Assembly: GCF_000485595.1 (NCBI RefSeq)
Contig: NW_014577096.1
Location: forward strand, 178,650 to 209,657
Length of the DNA stretch: 31,008 bases
Reading direction: 5' to 3'
DNA from: Priapulus caudatus
Lineage: Eukaryota > Priapulida > Priapulimorpha > Priapulimorphida > Priapulidae
Each line of letters opens with the position of its first letter. Position 1 is the first letter of the stretch. Shown piece after piece: positions 9,566-19,042 of the stretch. The notes under the pieces are model-generated. The model ran no database searches. It was not told the origin of the DNA and saw only the letters and a program-made list of their open reading frames with translations. Both the position numbers and the translations under genes were made by a program.

Positions 9566-9799
9566 ACTAGGGACAGCGCGTCTCCCATGGTACCGAATTC
9601 TCTCCCTAGAGGGCCTTATTATTATTATTTTTAATTAGGGATAGGGTTAGGATTAGGGTTAGAGTTAGGATTTGGGTTAGGGTTAGGGTTAGGGTTAACT
9701 GATTTTATTAATTGTTAATTAATAACGCGCCATCTAGCGGATCACTATCTCTCCCCTGAAACCTACTATTTCGGACTTGGGAGACGCGCTGTCCCTAGT
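9566..9799. mobile_element. MITE with telomeric-repeat interior (mariner-like)
   Basis: Inverted ends ACTAGGGACAGCGCGTCTCC (9566-9585) and their exact inverse ending at 9799. If the target is TA, the element is 9570-9795 with a TA duplication, as in Tc1/mariner MITEs; the CTAG at each end is symmetrical, so this cannot be proved. The interior contains a TTAGGG array (9636-9697) and an ATT run. No coding capacity. Confidence 0.7.
9636..9697. repeat. Interstitial telomeric repeat (TTAGGG)n
   Basis: About nine TTAGGG units with variants such as GGGATA, GGATTA and GGATTT, inside the MITE at 9566-9799. This is the third such array in the window. Confidence 0.88.
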
Positions 9800-9844
9800 G
9801 GCATCCCTCTAGTACTATAGCTATACTACTACTAGTAATAGTAC

Positions 9845-9947
9845 TAGTAGTACTAGCTCTAGTACTATAGCCCGCAGGATCGCGGCCCCTGCGGCGGCCC
9901 CTGCGGCAGCGATCCTGCGGGCTATAGTACTAGAGCTATAGTAGTAC
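9845..9947. mobile_element. Palindromic element E2 (85 bp, 9-bp TSD) inserted in a TAC/TAG repeat
   Basis: The direct repeat TAGTAGTAC at 9845-9853 and 9939-9947 flanks an element (9854-9938) reading TAGCTCTAGTACTATAGCCC inward, with inverse GGGCTATAGTACTAGAGCTA at the other end. The arms continue as GCAGGATCGC and its inverse around a GC-rich loop of GGCCCCTGCGGC units. It sits inside E4. Because the target is itself a TAGTAC repeat, the duplication alone is weaker evidence here than for E1 or E4. Confidence 0.82.
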
Positions 9948-9960
9948 TAGTAGTACTAGT

Positions 9961-10160
9961 ACTATAGCTATACTACTACTAGTAGTAGTACTAGTAGTAC
10001 TAGTAGTACTAGTACTACTACTACTAGTACTACTAGTACTAGTAAGGTGGTACTAGTAGAAGTAGTCTAAGTAGTAGTAGTACTAGTAGTAGTAGTACTA
10101 GTAGTAGTACTAGTACTAGTAGTAGTAGTAGTACTAGTAGTAGTAGTACTAGTAGTAGTA
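9961..10160. repeat. TAC/TAG trinucleotide repeat tract
   Basis: About 200 bases of CTAGTAC / AGTAGTAG repeats with short interruptions. Part of the degenerate left arm of E4. Confidence 0.92.
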
Positions 10161-10250
10161 CTATAACATGCGTCTAAACAGAGGAATTGCTCCGACTTGT
10201 GATTGGAGGATAAAAATAGAATTCGTGACGTTTCGTTTCCATTTTGGCAT

Positions 10251-10627
10251 TTAGGCCGATGAAAGTTGATTTCATGGTTCTCGTCAGGCATTGTTGAGAT
10301 TTTGATGAGGGATTTAGATCAACATTCGTCTTTCATATACAAGCCAATAGAACTTAGTGAGGGTATCAGGTCTTGTACATATGCAAAATAAGATTGAAAA
10401 ATGTCATAACTTCTTTGTTGACAGTTTTTATACAAATTTTTTTACTGTTTGTCTTCCATACATGTAGTGCTGACTGTAGATTGTTGATTTTTTGAGGCGG
10501 GAATTTCATATGGGGACTTTTTGATGCGGGAATTTCGTCAGCGATGAGTGTTGGACTTTTTTGGTGCGGGAGTAAAATTTGATGCGGGCGCTGACGAGAA
10601 CCATGACATCAACTTTCATCGGCCTTA
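10251..10627. mobile_element. PIF/Harbinger-like MITE (TTA TSD)
   Basis: Inverted ends GGCCGATGAAAGTTGAT at 10254 and its inverse ending at 10624, continuing inward as CATGGTTCTCGTCAG with one small difference. The ends are flanked by TTA at 10251-10253 and 10625-10627. A 3-bp TTA/TAA duplication with GG-initial ends is characteristic of PIF/Harbinger. The interior has repeated TTTTTGATGCGGGAATTTCG-like motifs and no coding capacity. Confidence 0.78.
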
Positions 10628-10641
10628 GTCTATGACTCGAG

Positions 10642-11630
10642 TATGAGCGATACCGCGCGTAAATATTTGCTAATTAATTAAGCTAATCGCCTTTCATTAA
10701 ACTCAAGACTCAAAGGGATCATAGCTAAGAGTCAGACATGTGTCTATAATAGCTAGAATTTATAGCAATGTAACTCAAATCGTTCGCACCATATGATAGT
10801 TAGTAGTTGGTACACTTTCCTACGGGCCATAGCCGCGCGTATATTAGCCTATGAGCGATACCGCGTGGCGCAGGGCTCGAATTAAGCGACGAGAACGGCA
10901 AGGCAATTTTTTTAGGGCATGTGAGAAATCGCCTTGAATTTTCTCTAAAATGGAAGGGCACAGAGGCAATTTTAAAAGGCACCAAGGCAACTCTCAAAAT
11001 TTGAGAAGGGCACAAAGGCACTTTTGTAAAATAAAGGAAATCTCATAACAAATTAGTACATCAACATCGTCTTGCTTTTAATGTACAAAACAATATGCCC
11101 CCATGTAAGCTTACACTGTAACACCGACCCCTGTACCCCCCTCTGCTAATGGAAATACAGTAACAAGAAATTTTACATGCCCGCTATCAGGAGCGAATAA
11201 TTATCTGATGCTGTTATTATTCCCTCCTGCGACTATCGGTTTTAAGCTCATCATTGCAACTACAGCACGCCCGCGCACGTGTTATGTTGACTCGACTAAA
11301 AACGAAACTAGGGCAGTAGATTAAAGGGCACCGACAGCAATTACACAAAAGGGGCAAGGCAGGTGACTGCCGTCGGTCGGGTTGGATTTTCAGGGGCAGT
11401 ACGGCGATTGATAAGGGCACCGACGGCAATTGCCGTCGGTGCCGTCGGTTAATTCGAGCCCTGGCGTGGCGCGTGTGCATATTTGCTAATTAATTAGACT
11501 AATCCAGCTTCAATAGACATTTACAAAGATTAAGGCTAACACATGTGTCTATAATAGCTAGGATTTATAGAAATGTAACTCAAATCGTTCGCGCCATATG
11601 ATAGTTAGTACACTTTCCTACCGGTCATAG
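10642..11630 (+). repeat. Tandem duplication of a 200-bp segment, second copy split by a hAT MITE
   Basis: A segment starting TATGAGCGATACCGCG (10642) and containing ATATTTGCTAATTAATTA, GTGTCTATAATAGCTAG, TGTAACTCAAATCGTTCGC and CATATGATAGTTAGTA is repeated in the same orientation, starting again at 10851. The second copy is interrupted at 10871-11463 by the hAT MITE and resumes at 11472. The copies differ by scattered substitutions and a few small indels. Confidence 0.85.
10863..11471. mobile_element. hAT MITE with exact 8-bp TSD
   Basis: GCGTGGCG at 10863-10870 and 11464-11471 flanks an element (10871-11463, 593 bp) with perfect inverted ends CAGGGCTCGAATTAA and TTAATTCGAGCCCTG. Both the ends and the 8-bp duplication are classic hAT. 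The interior contains repeated GGCAAGGCAATT / GGGCACCGACGGCAATT-type motifs. No transposase is encoded; an open frame at 11217-11480 on the minus strand crosses the element end and is not considered a gene. Confidence 0.92.
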
Positions 11631-12108
11631 GATAATATATCTATAACTTATGCAGCGGGTATGCAAAAATGAAAACGTGACGTCACGAATTCAATTTTTA
11701 TCCTCCAATCACAGGTCGGAGCAATTCCTCTGTTTAGACGCATGTGTACTATAGCTCGCATACAGTTGCCGCAGGGCTATAGAACATTCTATTACGAATG
11801 CTAGGGAGCAACCCGCTGACTGGCGTTGCTGCAGGGCCACCAAAAATAGCTGTTTGAAGTTCGTAAATAATGTTCGTTCACAAGAAATACCGCAAGCAGA
11901 CCATTTCAACGATAGTTAGAGGTTAAATTTTAGTAGCTGATATAACTTAAGACATATTCACTTTGGATAAGAGGCATTAATTGCCTACTACAGACGTTTT
12001 ATAGCCGCAAGTAACCATGAATAAGTTGGTCCCTAGCATTCAGAATAGAATGTTCTATAGCCCTGCGGCAACTGTTCGCGGGCTATAGTACTAGAGCTAA
12101 GCCGATCC

Positions 12109-13573
12109 GGCGATTGGGTACTATGGTATTAGCCATGAATGAGTATTGTGGGAGTGCAGAAAAAATATTTGGGAGTGCAATTTTTACAATGTACACGGCT
12201 TTAGATCAATATTTAAGGCCGTGCTACACATTTTTGGCCGTGCAGTTTTAAAACTGACCGTGCAAATCACGGCTGCACGTCTCGCTAGCTAATACGTTGT
12301 TGGGTAAAAAGATTCAGATTAGATTTTCAGATTCAGAGTAGTAAAATACACAAATTGTAAAATACACAAATAGTAAAAGTAGACAAATTCAGATTAATAA
12401 TATCAGGAGTAAGATAATATATTAAAGATAATATATAAGCTTGCCTATATTATCTTACTCCTGATAATATGGTACAATCCTAGTTTGGGTCTCCGGCCCT
12501 CATTTTCGCAAATGTGGGGTTAAAGACTATCAAATCAACAGAGCTCTTCTTCAGTGTCTTGCCTATTATGTCTACCAAGAAATATCTTATTTATATGCAT
12601 GAAGGCGGAACAAAACGGCATTGTATTAAAATGGGTAAACCTCGCAACAAAAAGCTTAAATATAGACCTACTGTGAGCATACTTGCAGTGTGCAAACATC
12701 ACGAAATGTTCTCATTGAGCCAGAAATGTGCTCCGAAGTTGACTATTTTGAAAACTCTTGGAGGCGGTTTTGTTACACAGCTAGCAGTAGCCCTATGCTA
12801 GTGCAAATAGTTCCTGGAACGAAAACACTATATTTGTTTCTTGATTGCGTAAGTAATATAGATAACGATATGATTTAAACAAATTTTACAATTTTGTACT
12901 GAATAAACATCGAATAATGAATTATAACTTGTTTTATCATAGAAAGGAACTGTTACTGAATCGAGCCGATCGCTCTGCTGTGTCCAGGAAGTGTAAACAT
13001 CACTGTGGTGCCACGTTCGTAAGAGAAGTAATTTCGTTTAGATTTTGGGAAGAAATGTTACGAAAGTAGCAATACAAATGAGTTGTAGTAAATTTTTGCA
13101 ATATATGCAAGCTCACAGTAGGTATATATATATATATATGCATTTAGCTGCGAGGTTGATCAACTTTAACGAGGCTATGCTGACTCACCTGTTTTTTTTT
13201 TGCCTAGTTTTCGCGATTCTGTAGTTTCAAACTAGATCAAACTAGGATTGATCCCTATTATTTCAATAACATAATTTTATCTACAACGATGCAATTAATA
13301 CTGTGTTAATGCTTTTCACAACCACATTATTAATACCACAAAAACTGTACAAGTTATAATATGCATCTTTGTGTCACCCAGTACTAATAGTGATAGTAAT
13401 AATGCCAGACCAATTCTGTTTAAATGTTCATACATAGTTTGTATAACACAATCTCACTCTAACGGTCAAGACGCACTGCAGCAGCAACGACCAACCATAA
13501 CGTCTAATGACATTAAAAAAAATTGAAACTATTGTTTCTGATGAGCTGTTGCGCACACAGGCGCTAACATCTG
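12109..13573. other. Intergenic stretch with a small inverted repeat, no firm gene
   Basis: A short inverted repeat (about 12401-12420 with 12447-12466, TATCAGGAGTAAGATAATAT) is present. A plus-strand open stretch at 12690-12878 is followed by AATAAA at 12902-12907 and could be a terminal exon, but it matches no family I know. A TA run lies at about 13123-13139. Confidence 0.4.
12690..12878 (+). CDS. Possible terminal exon, unknown protein (weak)
   Basis: An open stretch of about 62 codons contains EPEMCSEVDYFENSWRRFCY and a hydrophobic KTLYLFLDC segment. It is preceded by a plausible acceptor (TTGCAG near 12687), ends in TAA, and has AATAAA about 25 bases downstream. GTAAGT at 12848-12853 could alternatively be a donor. 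No domain is recognised and chance is a real possibility. Confidence 0.15.
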   Translation: MQTSRNVLIEPEMCSEVDYFENSWRRFCYTASSSPMLVQIVPGTKTLYLFLDCVSNIDNDMI

Positions 13574-13671
13574 GCGACAACCTAGCTCTAGAACTATATC
13601 CCTTCGCTGTGCCACAGGAACCTCTGCTTGTGGCAGAGCGAAGGGTTATAGTTCTAGAGCTAACGACAACC
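13574..13671. mobile_element. Palindromic element E3 (80 bp, 9-bp TSD)
   Basis: GCGACAACC at 13574-13582 and ACGACAACC at 13663-13671 (8 of 9 identical) flank an element (13583-13662) starting TAGCTCTAGAACTATATCCC and ending TTATAGTTCTAGAGCTA. The arms continue as TTCGCTGTGCCACAG and its near inverse, meeting in a short loop. The outer TAGCTCTAG is shared with E1 and E2, while the core differs completely. Confidence 0.85.
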
Positions 13672-14056
13672 ATAACGAGACAAATATTTAGAATTGTTTC
13701 TAATTTCACGCGACATTGTTGTGCAACACTTCATAAACAGCTAATCACAGCCCTAGATAACGTCTTTATCAGCATGTGACAAAAACATTTTGTAACGAAA
13801 TTTGGCTGCTCAGCTGTTTAAGGATTGTGATCACAGACCAGTTTATGCCCTCAGGGGAAATTCGGTTTTATAAGATTTGGATCATTTATTGTGAAAGGTT
13901 GCCCAACAAACATATTTGGCTACCATTAGCACAGGACAACAGAGCAAATGAAGCCCACGTAATATTCAATGGTCTCAAGTTTACAAACCTAATATGCCTG
14001 CCATTGTGTAGCGACAAAGGGGACTAACTTTCACCTAACAGCAGTCATTAACACCT
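13672..14056. other. Unique sequence, no gene recognised
   Basis: An open frame of about 83 codons (13776-14027, plus) exists, but has no family resemblance or splice support that I can see. Confidence 0.35.
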
Positions 14057-14633
14057 GGGGCCGGTTTCACGAAGCGTAATTAACTTTAATTATGATTAAA
14101 TTACTAATCATGATTATCCTTCGGTAATTATGATTAGTTAATCATACTTGAAAATCTTTCACGAAGCGATTTAAGTACATATTTAACTAATCAAATAATT
14201 AGCCGACTTAAGTACGTAATTAGCCGACTTAAACATGAATTACACTGTATTCAAAATGGCAGACATCGCAAAACTACCTGGAATACGGTACCTGAAAAGG
14301 AATTAATTTGCAATTATAATTACTAAATTAGTACAGCTAATCTTAGAAAATGTAAATTTCCTTGGAAAAAATGGAAGTAAACTTTTCAATTGTAAATTCT
14401 GCCGCCTACTTACTACACTACCTACATACTAGTACTAGCAACTAATTATGATTAGTGGATTTAATCATGCCCCTGAGTAGAATGAAATATTGTGATTAAC
14501 TTAATCATGATTAAAGTTGAACGCTTCGTGAAACAGTCACTTCAATTTATGTACAGGAGTCGGGAGGTTAATCATGATTAGTGATTTAATCATGATTAAG
14601 GACTTAATTACGCTTTGTGAAACCGCCCCCTGC
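14055..14633. mobile_element. MITE with GGTTTCAC-type inverted ends
   Basis: The left end GGGGCCGGTTTCACGAAGCG (14057-14076) and the complement of the right end GGGGGCGGTTTCACAAAGCG (14630-14611) match at most positions. Both are followed by AT-rich ATTAATCATGATTA repeats. A CTG triplet lies at 14055-14057 and 14630-14632. Ends of this kind occur in PIF/Harbinger and ISL2EU MITEs (recalled); the superfamily is uncertain. Confidence 0.7.
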
Positions 14634-15008
14634 AGTGTATCTGCCTATTGCTGTGAGTTTGACTTTGAACGTTATGGTTAGTCGTTCATCACTGAAGTGT
14701 GTCTTGACCTTTAAAGTGTGGTCTATGACTACCTGTTCACTTGCACAGGTGTGCCCAACTCTGGAAATCCCCCCTGTATCCCAAAATATAAAGACTGATA
14801 ATTCAGGGGGCAAGATACTATATTTCCGTTTATTTATCGTGTTAAAAGTAAAACGTAATATGTTTTCATGTTATTGTTATTATAAACTATATATATACTG
14901 CTGGGACAGTATGACTCAAAGTGCAATATTGTACTATTTGGCCATGTCAACTAGCTAAACTTATTGCATCTTTAACTAAACCATGTAATCTAGATATTTA
15001 TTTTGTAG

Positions 15009-15120
15009 GAAAGTCACAAATTCCGAGTTTTTTTATTGTGTCTGCCTGTCGAACTCAATTGACACCAACATTCTGTCTGTCATGTAAAGCACTTAGCACC
15101 TCATCTTCTGTGCTCGCTAG
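15009..15120 (+). CDS. MRPL21: MRPL21 candidate 5' exon (V), probable mitochondrial presequence
   Basis: Bounded by TTTTGTAG and GTAAGT. The frame reads from KSQIPSFF to STSSSVLAR: rich in Ser, Thr, Cys and basic residues with no acidic residue, as expected for a mitochondrial import signal. It ends in phase 2 (AG), which joins exon W (first base G) to give Arg. A start codon is not in this exon, and I did not find a convincing first exon upstream. The assignment rests on phase and position, so it is tentative. Confidence 0.45.
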
Positions 15121-15387
15121 GTAAGTTGTGATAATGAAAGGGAGGATAACCCATATTATCCATGTTAGTTCAAATTGCGATATATATATATAATATGAGT
15201 GCCAAATTAGAAACGTTCAGATATTTTTTTATTTGAAAATTAAAAATTCAACATTGAACTATGATTATAAGATTGTTGTATGTATCTACAATCATACATA
15301 TAATCTACATATAATTTCAGGTTTAATTGATGTGCACTCTGGCTATTATGTTTTAATAATTATAATACTAAATTGTGATTTTTGTAG

Positions 15388-15473
15388 GCAGAGATTTAGA
15401 GAGGAATACCATGTTACCGTTCCTGAACTGGAGGAGAATCCTATGGAAGTTAATGATGTAGAGCAAACCAAAG
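15388..15473 (+). CDS. MRPL21: MRPL21 exon W (residues just before the bL21 domain)
   Basis: Acceptor TTTTTGTAG, donor GTACAT. It encodes QRFREEYHVTVPELEENP followed by MEVNDVEQTK. In mammalian MRPL21 the equivalent stretch is a Pro/Glu-rich linker with a VxxPxxxEE pattern, which this resembles. It ends in phase 1 (G); exon X at 23588 starts with AC, completing GAC (Asp), whereas the next plus-strand exon on the DNA (Y) starts in phase 0 and would not fit. Confidence 0.65.
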
Positions 15474-18400
15474 GTACATGTTAGTTATTTTTTCTAAAGT
15501 CATAATGTATGACTATACACCTGGGGAATGTTAATGAAAAGTATCGTAATTTTGACTAATGTAAGTGCAAAGAGGAAAATAATAACTCCTTGATGTAGAT
15601 TCCAATGAAATAACATCATAGAAACAGCAAAAAATGTATCATGTCGCTTGCAACGGGTGCTACGACGTTTGAGCGGTGCATGTGTGTGAGCTGGCGAGGA
15701 GTTGGATGTGAGGCAGCAGAAGTGTCGGACGTGTGACGAGACAAGGTTTGGCTAATATCTTCTACTGTTTTTACCTATGAGGTACATGCTATTCTGTGTC
15801 TCATCTGGAACATCGGCATAGGACACGGAACTGATAGGGAACTCTAGAGATGGTGCATCAGTGCCATCTGTTAACGAGTTGGAAAGTTGCTTCATCTGTC
15901 AAAGATGGGCTCGATCATTATCTGTCATGATCAGTATTGATTGAGCTGATTTAATTTGTGTTAATTTTGTAGTCATGAATTTAATAATGAACGATACTGC
16001 TTGTGTTGATTTTGTGGATATATATAGATAGCAGTGATTGCATTTTTCAGTGGAAATCACTATTTATGAATTGTGATTGTTCCGTATGGACACAACAGGA
16101 AGACGTATGCCTGCCTGTCAATTCATTACCATTGTCAGTATCAATTCTAGACGGACTTGCGGCCCCGGTATTTGCGCGCAGCGCACAGCTCGCGGCGAAG
16201 CCGCGCCCCAACGCGAATACGCCGCCCCCTTTTTGTCCGCTTAGACAGATCTGAGACAGGGGTCTGAAAACGCACTCCGCGAAAACTGGGCGCAATCCAA
16301 CCGACATTTCAGGATGGACGGCTTGAGGCCATCTCCAAACGGCCCCTAAACTTTTTTTGGGGTGGCGCGCCTCATGGCTAAGACGTAGTGGCTCCTACAA
16401 GAAACTCCAAGAAATGCTGTCAATCAGCAATGACGCGCTCGCTCATTGGCCGCTACGCGATGACGTGCGCTTCTGCCGAGTGTAGCGTTACGTCTATCAC
16501 AGAGGTTTTAACGAAGACGTGTACGGCGCTCCACGTGGGCTGGCGCGGTCTAGATGCTATCTATCTCCAAAAGCGCCTGGCTCCGTACGTGCGAGGTTTT
16601 TATCAACCTCTTGACCCCGCGCTGCCCGTGGCGACGGCACGTCGTGCGAGCACGTGCTGGCGTGGCCGTGGCAGTTTTTACACGTAGCTAATCCTACAAT
16701 ACGCCACCACACTGGCACACAAATATATATATGCACATGTTTTTACGAAGACGGCGGAGCGCGACATTCCAGCCTCCCTCCTCCCCCGCGCTCACGTGGC
16801 GGCCGGGCACGGTCGAAATGCTATATCCAACAAACCTGGCTCGGGGAGTTTTTGCGCCGCGGTGACTTTCGTAGTAAATAGATTTTGTATTTATTTAGCA
16901 TTACATTTTATTGAAACGCTGCAAGTGCATGCTTGTGTGCCTGGCTGCGGCAGCATTGATGTATATTGCCTTATTAACAAACTTAGAATTGATTACATTT
17001 TGGTGGTGATCCGGATCCAATTAATTAATTAATTAATAAAATTTTCAGGATAGGTCAGAAATGGGATAACTTAGAATTCATTACATTAGAATTCATAAAA
17101 TTCATAGAATTCATGAATTCATAGAATTCATTACATTTTCGTGGTGATCCGGATCCAATTAATTATTTAATTAATTAATAAAAAATTTCAGAGTGAGAGA
17201 ATTCAGCTGCCTTGGCGGAGGTCTGCGCTCTCCGAGTGCTCTAGTTATTATTATGTTTTACTTCGAACAGAATGCATTGAAATAGATCAGGCCGCGCTGC
17301 ACTTTCTGTGCGTGCACGTAACACGGTTAGAAGAGTCGCACGTTAAGCCTACGCTATTAGCGTGAAAATACGCTGTGTTTTCATTTATTCGTCTGTCTCG
17401 CGAGAATCTTTTGGAAGAACATTTTAATTAACAAAATATGTTGTGCGTTGCATTGGCAATGCAAAGGGGGGGGGAGGCATTGTAATTTCCCGACGTAATT
17501 TAACCTGATTTATGGAAACATTTTAACTTGATTTGGCCGCAAATGGGAGATTATTTGCAACCGCGCTACAGCCATTGTCCGTAATAATAAGTCACGTAAG
17601 TAATAATTGTAAGTAATAATAAGTCCGTAATATAAGTCACTGAATACGGGAACCGAAGTTTCTATTGGTAAAAACTCCGACAGAAGTGCTAGCTAGCGAA
17701 ATCGTGTGTGAGCTAGTGGTGTGTCGTGAGCATAGGCGGTAGGATAAGAAACCACTGACCCTACGTAGTAATTTGAAGCGTTCAATATTCATGCTTATTG
17801 TAGATATTTAGTAGAATGTATACTTTATTATACTTTATATTATATCAGTAAAAATTAGTCAACTAGTTTTTTGTCTCGTGTGTCGGCTCGCCAACTTCGC
17901 AGCTAACCTCGGAGACCCTCTTGTCCCTAATTGAGTCCTTAAATTTACAGCAACCCTAGCCAGTATTTCCGAGCCGAGGCAACTTCTAACGTAATAATAC
18001 GCGGAAGGAACCGGTGAAAGAAACGCGATTTTTTTGGCGAGTAAAAGTACTTAAGAGAGATAATTCAGTGATCGCGACGTGCCGTCTCGCAGCTAGCCGT
18101 CACGTGATTGCCGCGTGTCGCGTCTCGGCAGTAGGCGCGGTCACTGAGCGGTTAGCCGCGAGGATCGCTGCAAGCGCTCGCGTTGTCTCGCTCGCTCGCG
18201 CTCTCGTCGCGTGATCAGTCGATCGGCGTCTCCTCATCTCGCGCCCTCGTTCTTCTTCTCCTTGCAGTCATTCGGCAACCGTACAGCGTCCTGCGAATCA
18301 ACGCTATCGACGTGCTGCCGGGGTCGCTGATGGAAGCGTGAGGACGGGGTCGCACGCCGCCAGCGCCTCGTCGTCTGCTCAGCATGTCACGTGGCGTGCG

Positions 18401-18559
18401 GCGCGCGCGCTGCTCGTGTACTCGCGCGCCCTGAACATCTTGGTGAAGCGTTGTGTGAGAGCGTAACCAGACAGGTACCGTGGCGGTGAGGAGAGAAGAG
18501 GTTAGAGAAAGAAAGAAAGATAAAGGAAAGGAAAATAACAAAGTGCGATAGCGTGTGGT

Positions 18560-18562
<3 letters not shown>

Positions 18563-18641
<79 letters not shown>
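18563..18641. repeat. (GA)n microsatellite
   Basis: About 39 uninterrupted GA units, seen directly. Confidence 0.97.
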
Positions 18642-18644
<3 letters not shown>

Positions 18645-18654
18645 GCGTAGTGTA

Positions 18655-18736
18655 TGCAGGTCCAGCTAGCTCATCCATCCTTGCTCTGTATCCAGGTGCA
18701 GCTCATCCATCCTTGCTCTGTATCCAGAACTCTTTC
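18655..18736 (+). repeat. Short tandem repeat, CAGCTCATCCATCCTTGCTC unit
   Basis: Two near-identical units of about 34 bases containing CATCCATCCTTGCTCTGTAT directly follow the GA run. A degenerate third unit lies near 18755. A related sequence (AGCTGATCCATTCCTGCGTA) stands alone near 25089. Confidence 0.75.
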
Positions 18737-18989
18737 ATTTGTTCTCCTGCATACAAATCTAGCTCATCTATCTCATTTCTCTGTAAAGATATAGTTTATC
18801 CTGCACATTCCTGTGCATCACAAGTGCCCCGGTTTTTGACTGCTATGTTCATGATGTAGTGATGTGGATAGATGCCACTGCCATCATTTCAGACCATCAA
18901 CTGTATACCTCTATCCTCATGGACATATGCAGGAAATGTACACGACGTCGGTATTTATTGGTATTAACACATCAATTTTATATTTGCAG

Positions 18990-19042
18990 GTTTTGCTCAT
19001 AGGTGGCAGTAGCTTCACCATGCTGGGCCGGCCGCTACTGAG
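18990..19042 (+). CDS. MRPL21: MRPL21 exon Y (core of bL21 domain)
   Basis: Bounded by TATTTGCAG and GTAAGC; 53 bp. It encodes VLLIGGSSFTMLGRPLL, matching the conserved VLLVG....T.LGKPLL segment of mitochondrial L21, which follows the GERI.LEKV motif. It starts in phase 0, as required by exon X, and ends in phase 2, as required by exon Z. bL21m is a large-subunit mitoribosomal protein contacting rRNA. Confidence 0.88.

Larger units (their letters stand above)
10158..11753. mobile_element. 1.6-kb element with long inverted ends and 8-bp TSD
   Basis: The direct repeat GTACTATA at 10158-10165 and 11746-11753 flanks an element (10166-11745) whose ends are inverse copies for about 85 bases: ACATGCGTCTAAACAGAGGA then ATTGCTCCGAC, with few mismatches. 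An 8-bp duplication suggests hAT or P superfamily, but the terminal ACATG is not diagnostic. It interrupts the left arm of E4. Inside are a Harbinger-like MITE (10254-10624), a duplicated segment of about 200 bp, and a hAT MITE (10871-11463). No transposase frame survives. Confidence 0.8.
9488..12108. mobile_element. Palindromic element E4, 2.6 kb, host of a nested transposon stack
   Basis: The direct repeat AGCCGATCC at 9488-9496 and 12100-12108 flanks sequence starting TAGCTCAGCCTCTAGTAC and ending GGCTATAGTACTAGAGCTA. Inner arms pair across the element: about 11747-11806 (including AGTTGCCGCAGGGCTATAG and AACATTCTATT) is the inverse of about 12033-12090. Nested inside are a mariner-like MITE (9570-9795), E2 (9854-9938) and an 8-bp-TSD element (10166-11745), which itself holds further insertions. 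The left arm has degenerated into TAC/TAG repeats (9961-10160). No transposase. Confidence 0.8.
15474..18989 (+). other. MRPL21 intron W-Y region, with CpG-rich segment and tandem repeats
   Basis: No exon is recognised in 3.5 kb, although exon X would be expected here. From about 16150 to 16870 and again 17880 to 18540 the DNA is GC-rich with many CpG, unlike the AT-rich surroundings; this could be a CpG-island promoter of an unidentified gene. Around 16988-17190 a segment containing GTGGTGATCCGGATCCAATT is duplicated with a period near 138 bases, with GAATTCAT repeats between the copies. Confidence 0.45.

Noticed and set aside
9271-10160. CRISPR-like alternation of repeats
   Set aside because: The repeats are triplet microsatellite and palindromic transposon ends, with no unique spacers of even length, in an animal genome.
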